Shown here one piece after another: positions 55,265 through 62,457 of a DNA stretch of 64,000 nt. A model generated the notes under the pieces. The model was not told where the DNA came from and did no database searches. It worked only from the letters and a program-made list of their open reading frames with translations. This stretch comes from Romboutsia hominis (GTDB taxonomy: Bacteria > Bacillota > Clostridia > Peptostreptococcales > Peptostreptococcaceae), in assembly GCF_900002575.1 (NCBI RefSeq), contig NZ_LN650648.1, positions 1,302,001 to 1,366,000 on the forward strand, in the 5' to 3' direction. The position numbers and the translations under genes are program-made. Within the stretch, counting starts at the first letter, position 1, and each line of letters opens with the position of its first letter.

Positions 55265-55885
55265 ATGAAAAAATATAAAAATATAATATTTGATATTGAT
55301 GGTACTATATTAAATACAGCAAATATGAACATATATCCATTAATCAAGCTAATTAAAGAAGAAAAAGAAATAGATATGACATATGAAAGTCTTTTATTTG
55401 CCTTGGGTCTTCCAGGAAAGAAAACTTTAGAGATATTAGGTTTTAATAATATTGACAAATCTTATGAAAAATGGGTTCAGTATGTAAATGAATATGAAAA
55501 AAAGGCAACACTCTATGATGGCATTAAAGATATTATAAAACATATGCACTCTAAAAATATAATATGTGGCATTGTAAGTTCTAAAAATAAGTCTCAATAT
55601 GAAATTGACTTTATGCCTACAGGACTTCATGAGTGTATGAATGCTATAGTATTAGAAGAAGATACAAAATATCATAAGCCACACCCAGAACCACTAAAAA
55701 AAGTAATGGAAATACTAAATATAAATCCATATGATACATTATATGTAGGGGACTCCATATCGGACTATAATTGTTCTAAGAATTGTGAAGTAGACTTTGC
55801 TTTAGCTTTATGGGGAGCTGTAGATAAAAATATAAATGCAACTATAAGTTTAAATGAACCTAGTGATATATTAAATTTTATATAA
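55265..55885 (+). CDS. HAD-superfamily hydrolase, phosphoglycolate-phosphatase-like
   Basis: 206 residues with the HAD motifs FDIDGTILNTA (nucleophile), GIVSSKNKSQ, KPHPEPLKKVM and VGDSISDYNCSK, with a helical cap after motif I. It removes phosphate from a small metabolite; the substrate cannot be read. AGGGGGGG precedes the ATG. Confidence 0.88.
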   Translation: MKKYKNIIFDIDGTILNTANMNIYPLIKLIKEEKEIDMTYESLLFALGLPGKKTLEILGFNNIDKSYEKWVQYVNEYEKKATLYDGIKDIIKHMHSKNIICGIVSSKNKSQYEIDFMPTGLHECMNAIVLEEDTKYHKPHPEPLKKVMEILNINPYDTLYVGDSISDYNCSKNCEVDFALALWGAVDKNINATISLNEPSDILNFI

Positions 55886-55890
55886 AGATA

Positions 55891-55928
55891 AAATAGATTA
55901 TGGTTATATAACCATAATCTATTTTTTA
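55891..55928. terminator. Palindromic terminator after HAD gene
   Basis: Positions 55891-55907 are the exact reverse complement of 55908-55924, followed by a T run. Confidence 0.85.
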
Positions 55929-56087
55929 TTATTTAAATTTATTTGTATACTTTTTATTTTTCTCATTTTTAAACATCTTAGATCTTTTTTCAAAAGAAGG
56001 ACAAGTACCTTCTAACCTTTTTTTAGTAGTATTAGTCATTTTGACATTACTCTCTGAATTAAATTCTAAACTAGTATTTTTCTTCAT
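55929..56087 (-). CDS. Possible small basic protein
   Basis: A 52-codon frame reading MKKNTSLEFNSESNVKMTNT, then KKRLEGTCPSFEKRSK and a Lys/Asn-rich end. Only a weak ribosome site is visible, so translation is uncertain. The CPSFEKR block looks gene-like rather than random. Confidence 0.35.
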   Translation of the reverse strand: MKKNTSLEFNSESNVKMTNTTKKRLEGTCPSFEKRSKMFKNEKNKKYTNKFK

Positions 56088-56264
56088 AACAATTTTTCTA
56101 CTATCATATCTTTATAGTTAGTATGTCTATATAATTTATAAAATATTTATTGTGAAAGTATATAAAATCATATTTATAAAAAGTAAAAAATGTTGACTTC
56201 CATAATAAAAAGAGTATTATATTGTTAGTACAAAAATAGAAATTTAACGAAATAAGAGGTGAAA

Positions 56265-57515
56265 ATGTTGCATAAAATTAAGGTTCACATCAAAGAAAGT
56301 AGCTTGATATTAATTTCCTTTCTAAGATGGTTTGTGCTAGCATCTATATCTGGTGCTGTAGTTGGATTAGTAATATCTTTATTTTTAAATTGTTTACAAT
56401 TTGCAACAAGTACAAGAAAATCTAATCCTTGGCTCTTATACCTACTTCCATTAGGAGGAGCATTAGTAAGTTACTTATATGCCAAGTTTGGAAGAGACTC
56501 AGCTAAGGGAAATAACCTTATAATTGAAAGAATTAATGAAGGTCAAGGCCATATACCGTTTAGGATGGCTCCACTGGTATTTTTTGGAACATTTATTACT
56601 CATTTATTTGGTGGATCAGCAGGTAGAGAAGGTACTGGAGTACAAATAGGTGCAAGTATTTCAGCAAAGATAGGTAGAATACTAAAATTAAAAGGATTAG
56701 ATTATACAATATTAATAATAAGTGGAGTTAGCAGTGGTTTTGGAGTAGTGTTTGGAACACCTATAGCAGGTACCGTATTTGGACTTGAGGTAAGCTCTAT
56801 TGGCAAAATGAGATACGAAGCTATAATACCATGTTTTGTATCAAGTTATATTGGAAATTTTATAGCTAAATTACTTAATGTTCACCACAGTCATTACAAT
56901 GTAGTTGATGTTATAGGTGGCGTTGATGTATTTTTTAAGGTAATATTGTGTGCGGCTTTATTTGGTCTTACTAGTAAACTATTTGCAGAACTTACACATG
57001 AATTAAAGAAATTTTTTAGCAAAAAAATACCAAATTCAACTTTAAAAAGTTTTATAGGCGGAATAATAATTATAATTATTGTATTAATACTTGGAACCAG
57101 AATATATTTAGGATTAAGTTTGGATTTACTAAGTGATTCATTTACAACAGTAGTTTCTAAAGATTCATTTATAATAAAACTAGTATTAACTTCACTTACT
57201 TTAGCTGTAGGTTTTCAAGGTGGTGAGGTAACTCCATTATTTGTAATAGGTGCTACACTTGGAAATTTACTTGCTGGAATAGTTGGATTACCTATTTCAT
57301 TTTTAGCAGGTATGGGTATGATAGCTGTATTTGCTGGAGCAACCAAAACTCCTATATCATCATTTATAATGGGAATAGAGCTATTTGGTTCTTCGAATAT
57401 AGAATATCTATTTATAGTTTGTGCAATAAGCTATGTGTTTGCAGGTAGAAGTACTATATATACATCTCAGAAAAATTCATTATTTAAACCAGATGAAGAA
57501 GATATATATACTTAA
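56265..57515 (+). CDS. CLC-F type fluoride channel/antiporter
   Basis: 416 residues with about ten membrane helices of the CLC family. GNNLIIERINEGQG replaces the GSGIP chloride motif and AGREGTGVQIG replaces GREGP, both hallmarks of the fluoride/proton antiporting CLC-F branch; FGTPIAGTVFGLEV and GGEVTPLFVIGATLG follow. It should expel fluoride. ATG at 56265 or TTG at 56268 could be the start, after AAGAGGTG. I saw no fluoride riboswitch upstream. Confidence 0.88.
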   Translation: MLHKIKVHIKESSLILISFLRWFVLASISGAVVGLVISLFLNCLQFATSTRKSNPWLLYLLPLGGALVSYLYAKFGRDSAKGNNLIIERINEGQGHIPFRMAPLVFFGTFITHLFGGSAGREGTGVQIGASISAKIGRILKLKGLDYTILIISGVSSGFGVVFGTPIAGTVFGLEVSSIGKMRYEAIIPCFVSSYIGNFIAKLLNVHHSHYNVVDVIGGVDVFFKVILCAALFGLTSKLFAELTHELKKFFSKKIPNSTLKSFIGGIIIIIIVLILGTRIYLGLSLDLLSDSFTTVVSKDSFIIKLVLTSLTLAVGFQGGEVTPLFVIGATLGNLLAGIVGLPISFLAGMGMIAVFAGATKTPISSFIMGIELFGSSNIEYLFIVCAISYVFAGRSTIYTSQKNSLFKPDEEDIYT

Positions 57516-57567
57516 AGAGAATATATGATAATATAAGAATACATATTATTAAAAGGTAGGGAAAAAT

Positions 57568-57732
57568 ATGAGTAAAAAGGGTAATATTTTAATAGATTCA
57601 CTTTTAGAAAAAGGGAATATTTATAAGTTAAAATGTAATAAATGTAAATCTATATCAGTTCAAATTACTGAAAATAAAGAGCCAGATTATAAATGCTCTG
57701 ATTGTGATGGAATATATACGATAATTAAATAA
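57568..57732 (+). CDS. Small zinc-ribbon protein
   Basis: A 54-residue protein with two CxxC pairs (KLKCNKCKSIS and YKCSDCDGIYT) about 24 residues apart, the layout of a zinc ribbon. It starts MSKKGNILIDSLLEKGNIYK after a GGTAGGG site, follows the fluoride channel by 52 bases and ends before a strong terminator, which supports it as a real gene. Confidence 0.65.
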   Translation: MSKKGNILIDSLLEKGNIYKLKCNKCKSISVQITENKEPDYKCSDCDGIYTIIK

Positions 57733-57752
57733 TATCCATGTAAAATGAAAGG

Positions 57753-57796
57753 AAAAAGTACTTACTAAAGTTAAATAACTTTAGTAAGTACTTTTT
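57753..57796. terminator. Long perfect terminator after the zinc-ribbon gene
   Basis: Positions 57753-57773 are the exact reverse complement of 57776-57796 (core GTACTTACTAAAG), with five A and five T at the ends. Confidence 0.88.
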
Positions 57797-57856
57797 CTAA
57801 TTTTATTCTCTAATAAATAATATTAAATTAAAAAATATATATGTGAATAGTACTTT

Positions 57857-58681
57857 TTATTTAAAACATTTAGAACATGGACTGTAACCTTTATTTAAAG
57901 CTTCTTTTTCAGTCAATTTTATAGCGCCCTTCATTCCATGAGAAGTTCTTGATTTATGATAGGAGTTAGACTTACTATTACCACCATTAGCATATACTAC
58001 ATTTTTATCATTTGAATTTATAGTATTAGAACTTTCCTCTTCATTTATCTTAGACATATCATATCCTTTATCAGTTACATACCCATTAATTGACCATATA
58101 TTCAACTTATTAGATTTAGCTTCGCTTTGAGTTTTATTTAGTGCATCAAGATGTTTAGTTTGGTTGTATATATAGCCAACTCTTGCTAATCCTTCTTCTA
58201 CAACTCTTTCATTATACATTTCTAATTTTTTGTGTTCAGGGCATGTATACCATAAATATCCAAGATATCTTCCATATTTATCTGTTGAAGTTTTTCCATC
58301 AAGTTCAAAGTAAACAGTATCTCCTTTTTTTAGCAATGATTTAGCAAATTCAGAAGCTTCCGGACCATATTTTTGTACACCAATATTTGGATGCTTAGTT
58401 TCTGGAGTATCTATTAATAATAATCTAGTATCAACTTCTTTATTATTAGGAAGTATTATTTCAACTGTATCTCCATCTACAACTCTATCAACAGTAGCTT
58501 TTATTACATCTTTAGAATTTACATCTAAACTTTGACTTACATTACTCTTATGATTAGAAATTTGACTATCTAATACTTTAGAATTAGAAGTTTTACTAGT
58601 ACATCCTGCAAAAAACAATGGTATTGATATTACAATAGATAGTAAACTTCTTTTATATTTTAGTTTTTCTAAAATTTTCAT
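57857..58681 (-). CDS. Secreted thermonuclease (SNase) lipoprotein
   Basis: 274 residues: signal peptide with lipobox FAGC, a staphylococcal-nuclease domain (VDRVVDGDTVEIILPN, RLLLIDTPETKHPN, DKYGRYLGYLWY with catalytic Asp, Arg and Glu) and a short C-terminal C-x2-C tail (YSPCSKC) of the kind seen in clostridial surface nucleases. It degrades DNA or RNA at the cell surface with calcium. AGAGGTG precedes the ATG. Confidence 0.9.
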   Translation of the reverse strand: MKILEKLKYKRSLLSIVISIPLFFAGCTSKTSNSKVLDSQISNHKSNVSQSLDVNSKDVIKATVDRVVDGDTVEIILPNNKEVDTRLLLIDTPETKHPNIGVQKYGPEASEFAKSLLKKGDTVYFELDGKTSTDKYGRYLGYLWYTCPEHKKLEMYNERVVEEGLARVGYIYNQTKHLDALNKTQSEAKSNKLNIWSINGYVTDKGYDMSKINEEESSNTINSNDKNVVYANGGNSKSNSYHKSRTSHGMKGAIKLTEKEALNKGYSPCSKCFK

Positions 58682-58779
58682 TTAATTCACCTCTTTTACA
58701 TACTTTATATATAATACTATTTATATTAAATTTAATGCAACTATTTTGTAGTAAAATGATGAAATTTGTTCATGAAAAT

Positions 58780-59004
58780 TTAAAATACTTTATATAAACT
58801 ATAACAAATAAAAAATTTCATATATGTAAAAAACTTATCTTGTTTATCATTTAACTCTTTTTCTTTTTTTATCATAATATCTTTTACTTGTTCCTTACTT
58901 AAATTAGTTTTAGCTACTATATCTGTCATGTCTACATTATTATTAAGAAGCTTTTTAGCATATTCTATAGTTTTTTTGTATTCATCTTTTCTAAAGTTGC
59001 TCAT
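58780..59004 (-). CDS. Small hypothetical protein with helix-turn-helix-like core
   Basis: 74 residues. The part IVAKTNLSKEQVKDIMIKKE resembles a helix-turn-helix, and the end is hydrophobic (MKFFICYSLYKVF). GAAAGGA precedes the ATG. Function unknown. Confidence 0.55.
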   Translation of the reverse strand: MSNFRKDEYKKTIEYAKKLLNNNVDMTDIVAKTNLSKEQVKDIMIKKEKELNDKQDKFFTYMKFFICYSLYKVF

Positions 59005-59170
59005 ATAGTATATCCTTTCAAATAATAGATTTATCTATAAAAAGATTTTTAACCTATACAAAATTTGTGCCTAAAAATGTTTATATAAGGATATAATGGG
59101 TATATAGTCATTAAATAATATTATATATAATTTAAAATTTAGATAAACTAAAACTTTTAGGAGGATACAA

Positions 59171-59986
59171 ATGTCAAATTGTAGTTCATGTCCATCAAAA
59201 TCAAGTTGTAAGAGCCAATCTACTTGTAATATAGAAAATAATCCAAAAAATAATATAAAAAAAGTTATAGGTGTTATGAGTGGTAAAGGTGGCGTTGGTA
59301 AATCAACTGTAACAGCACTACTTGCTAAGAAATTAAATAAAATGGGATATAAGGTTGGGATTCTTGATTCTGATATAACAGGACCTAGTATTCCAAGGCT
59401 TATGGGAGTATCAAATGAGAGAGCTATATCTCCAAATGGTAAAGATATATACCCTGTAATAACTAAAGAAAATATAAAAACTATGTCTGTAAACTACATG
59501 GTAGATAATGAAAATCAGCCAATAGTTTGGAAAGGTCCATTAATAGGAAATACTGTAAAGCAATTTTATAGGGATGTTATGTGGGAAGATTTAGATTATT
59601 TATTAATAGATATGCCTCCAGGTACAGGAGATGTAGCACTAACTGTTATGCAGTCTATTCCTTTAACTGGAATAGTAATGGTATCAGTTCCTCAAGATAT
59701 GATATCAATGATAGTTGCCAAAGCTGTTAATATGGCCAAAATGCTAAATATTGATATATTAGGTGTAGTTGAAAATATGAGCTATATACAATGCCCTGAT
59801 TGCGATAAAAAAATAAAGTTATTTGAAGGAGAAGAAACTGAAAAATTCTTGAGTGAAATGAATTTAAAGTTACTTGGAGAACTTCCTATGACTAAAGAAA
59901 TAATAAATATAACTCACAATGGAGTAAATGAAATAAGTATGGAATTAGATAGTATACTAACAGGTATAGTGAATAATATAAAATAA
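59171..59986 (+). CDS. Mrp/NBP35-type iron-sulfur carrier ATPase
   Basis: 271 residues. A P-loop GVMSGKGGVGKSTVTALLAK begins near residue 36, with DSDITGPSIPRLMG and LLIDMPPGTGDVALTV. The N-terminus is cysteine-rich (MSNCSSCPSKSSCKSQSTC), and CPDCDKK lies near residue 205, as in NBP35/ApbC proteins that hold and deliver [4Fe-4S] clusters. AGGAGG precedes the ATG. It may help maturation of Fe-S enzymes such as the hydrogenase downstream. Confidence 0.9.
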   Translation: MSNCSSCPSKSSCKSQSTCNIENNPKNNIKKVIGVMSGKGGVGKSTVTALLAKKLNKMGYKVGILDSDITGPSIPRLMGVSNERAISPNGKDIYPVITKENIKTMSVNYMVDNENQPIVWKGPLIGNTVKQFYRDVMWEDLDYLLIDMPPGTGDVALTVMQSIPLTGIVMVSVPQDMISMIVAKAVNMAKMLNIDILGVVENMSYIQCPDCDKKIKLFEGEETEKFLSEMNLKLLGELPMTKEIINITHNGVNEISMELDSILTGIVNNIK

Positions 59987-59991
59987 TTAAT

Positions 59992-60028
59992 AAAAATAAA
60001 GCTGCTAAATTAGTAGCTTTATTTTTAT
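59992..60028 (+). terminator. Terminator after the Mrp gene
   Basis: AATAAAGCTGCTAA pairs with TTAGTAGCTTTATT, with one wobble pair, then T residues. Confidence 0.8.
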
Positions 60029-60076
60029 TTTAAATCTATAATCTAATATATAATTAAGATAAGGGAGATGACTATT

Positions 60077-61012
60077 ATGAAGCTTATAGATTTACATTGT
60101 GATACAATAGATAGATTGTTGGAAGAAGATAAAGATTTATATGAAAATAATTTTTCTGTAGACATAAAAAAGTTAAGAAAATCAAATTCTATTTTACAAG
60201 TATTTGCATTATATTTTGACCTAAATAAATATAGGTTAGATCCATATAAAAGGTTTGAAGACATGTATGAAAAATTTAATAAAGAGATAATTAAAAATAG
60301 GAAGTATATAGGTCTAGTAACAAGTTATCAGGATATAGTATCTAATATTAATAATAATAAAATATCAGCAATTCTTTCAATCGAAGAAGGAGGAGCTATA
60401 AATGGAAATATAGATAATTTATATAAAATACATGATAAAGGTGTTAGATTAATAACATTAACTTGGAATTATGAAAATGAAATAGGTTATCCTCATAATA
60501 ATCACGATTTTAGATACAATTCTTTAAAGCCATTTGGGAAAAAAGTAGTTGAATGCATGAACGAACTTAATATGATAATAGATGTCTCTCATTTAAATGA
60601 TGGAGGGTTTTATGATGTAGCGAATATATCTAAAAAGCCATTTGTAGCATCACATTCAAATGCTAGAAGTATAACTAATGTAACTAGAAATCTAAGTGAT
60701 GATATGATAAAAATATTAGCAAATAGTGGTGGTGTTATGGGAATAAATTTCTGTAGTTATTTTACAGGAAAAAGCTCCATAACTAAAATAGATGATATAA
60801 TATATCATATAAAACATATAGCAAATATTGGTGGAATAGATGTAATTTCTATAGGAAGTGATTTTGATGGAATAGAAAATGCAGTCGAAGTTTATGATAT
60901 AGGTGAAATGGAAAAACTTTATTACTCACTAAAAAAAGCTGGATTTAAAGAATGTGAAATCGATAAAATGATGTATAAAAATGCATTAAGAGTTATAAAG
61001 GATGTTCTCTAG
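60077..61012 (+). CDS. Membrane dipeptidase (M19, renal dipeptidase family)
   Basis: 311 residues with IDLHCDTIDR (HxD metal site), LSIEEGGAI (bridging Glu), IDVSHLNDGGF, VASHSNARSIT and IGSDFDG. Bacterial members hydrolyse dipeptides, often with D-residues. ATG at 60077 is preferred over 60068, because AAGGGAG at 60061-60067 touches the first one. Confidence 0.92.
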   Translation: MKLIDLHCDTIDRLLEEDKDLYENNFSVDIKKLRKSNSILQVFALYFDLNKYRLDPYKRFEDMYEKFNKEIIKNRKYIGLVTSYQDIVSNINNNKISAILSIEEGGAINGNIDNLYKIHDKGVRLITLTWNYENEIGYPHNNHDFRYNSLKPFGKKVVECMNELNMIIDVSHLNDGGFYDVANISKKPFVASHSNARSITNVTRNLSDDMIKILANSGGVMGINFCSYFTGKSSITKIDDIIYHIKHIANIGGIDVISIGSDFDGIENAVEVYDIGEMEKLYYSLKKAGFKECEIDKMMYKNALRVIKDVL

Positions 61013-61091
61013 AAAGTTTTAAAAAGAATAGATTAACATAATATAAATCTAAAGAATATCATACATTAAAATGAGTTTTAGGAGGTATATT

Positions 61092-61367
61092 ATGAAATAT
61101 GCTAGCTATAAAAAAGGAGTTATAATTGATATAACTAGTTTTGAAAACGGTGAGTATATATTTATAACTATAGGCGAAGAGCCAGGTAATATATACACTT
61201 ATACAAGGCTTGTATATTCTGATAAAACTTTAATACTAGATAACGAGTATAATGAAATATCTGTTAAAGATTTAAATATAGGAGACTTTGTAGTCGCATA
61301 TCATTCTAACATTATGACCTTAAGTATACCACCACAGACTAATGTATATATAATTGAAGTTAAGTAG
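61092..61367 (+). CDS. Hypothetical small protein with beta-rich fold
   Basis: 91 residues (MKYASYKKGVIIDITSFENG, ISVKDLNIGDFVVAYHSNIM) predicted from pattern to be mostly beta strands, perhaps OB-like. ATG at 61092 follows AGGAGG at 61080. The response regulator gene follows after 19 bases, so they are probably one transcript. I do not recognise the family. Confidence 0.7.
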   Translation: MKYASYKKGVIIDITSFENGEYIFITIGEEPGNIYTYTRLVYSDKTLILDNEYNEISVKDLNIGDFVVAYHSNIMTLSIPPQTNVYIIEVK

Positions 61368-61386
61368 TCATATAAGGAGACAAAAT

Positions 61387-62058
61387 ATGAAAAAGCTAAT
61401 GATTATAGAAGATTCAAAGACTATAAGAGAAGAGTTAAAAGCATTACTTAATAGATATGGTTATGAAGTATTTGCATCAGACAAGTTTGAAAATATAATA
61501 AAGGATATAGAAAATGAAAAACCACATTTGATATTATTAGATATTAATTTACCTATATATGATGGATTTTATATATGTAGAGAGATAAGAAAAATTTCTA
61601 ATATACCAATAATAATAGTTACAAGTAGAGACAATGAAGTAGATGAACTTATGAGTATAAATTTAGGTGCAGATGATTTTGTAACTAAACCTTATAATAC
61701 ACAAATACTTTTAGCACGTATAAGTTCTGTATTAAAAAGAGTTTATAATGATTCAGAAAATATGGATATTCTTGAATTCAAGGATTTAAGTTTAAACCTA
61801 TCAAAGGGAACTGTAAAATCATCTATAGGTTCTTTGGAAATTAGTAAAAATGATATAAAGATATTATCTTACCTTATAAAAAACAAAGAGAAAATAGTAA
61901 CTAGAGAAGAATTAATGAACTACATGTGGAATTCAGACTTATATGTTGATGATAATACACTATCTGTAAATATAAATAGACTTAGAAAAAAATTAGAAGA
62001 AATAGGTCTTAAGGATTATATAGAGACTAGAAGAGGACTTGGGTATATAATGAAATAA
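61387..62058 (+). CDS. OmpR-family response regulator (no adjacent kinase)
   Basis: 223 residues: receiver domain with phospho-acceptor Asp in ILLDINLPIYDG and Lys in FVTKPYN, then an OmpR/PhoB winged helix (NKEKIVTREELMNYMWNSDL, VNINRLRKKLEE, IETRRGLGYIMK). ATG at 61387 follows AAGGAGA at 61374. No histidine kinase gene is next to it; it is either an orphan or phosphorylated by a remote kinase. Confidence 0.93.
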   Translation: MKKLMIIEDSKTIREELKALLNRYGYEVFASDKFENIIKDIENEKPHLILLDINLPIYDGFYICREIRKISNIPIIIVTSRDNEVDELMSINLGADDFVTKPYNTQILLARISSVLKRVYNDSENMDILEFKDLSLNLSKGTVKSSIGSLEISKNDIKILSYLIKNKEKIVTREELMNYMWNSDLYVDDNTLSVNINRLRKKLEEIGLKDYIETRRGLGYIMK

Positions 62059-62090
62059 AAAAGTGTAACTAATTTAGTTGCACTTTTTTT
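62057..62090 (+). terminator. Terminator after the response regulator
   Basis: AAAAAAGTGTAACTAA pairs with TTAGTTGCACTTTTTT with one wobble pair. Confidence 0.85.
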
Positions 62091-62211
62091 ATTATACTTA
62101 AAATATATTATATATGTTTTTTAAAACGACAGATTATCTTGTTTTATGTAACTATATATATTTTTTTGAATATATATATACTAAAAGAAAATTATAAAAT
62201 GGAGGGGTAAA

Positions 62212-62352
62212 ATGTCTAAAAAAAACAACAAAAATTCTAAGACTAAAAAGATAAATCAGAAAAATTCAAAGAAGAAACCCCAAGAATCTGTAAATATAAA
62301 TAATGAAATAAAACAGATATTACTAAAAAAATTAATAGAAAAGATAAAATAA
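62212..62352 (+). CDS. Very small lysine/asparagine-rich protein
   Basis: 46 residues: MSKKNNKNSKTKKINQKNSK, then KKPQESVNINNEIKQILLKK and a basic end. A perfect GGAGGGG site at 62201-62207 and a strong terminator overlapping its end support translation. A basic, disordered peptide of this kind might bind nucleic acid, but no family is recognised. Confidence 0.65.
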   Translation: MSKKNNKNSKTKKINQKNSKKKPQESVNINNEIKQILLKKLIEKIK

Positions 62353-62380
62353 AAACCTGATAGCATCAGGTTTTTATTTT
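62346..62380. terminator. Terminator after the small basic gene
   Basis: AAAATAAAAACCTGAT pairs exactly with ATCAGGTTTTTATTTT over an AGC loop and includes the stop codon. Confidence 0.88.
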
Positions 62381-62457
62381 ATCTTTTTAAAGAATAAGAT
62401 TAAAACTTACGGGAAAATTAAATAGTAAATTATAAAAATTATATAAGAGGTGCAGAC

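Noticed and set aside
56088-56264. Possible fluoride riboswitch before the CLC-F gene
   Set aside because: The conserved GG-GATGG and downstream pseudoknot sequences are absent in the leader.
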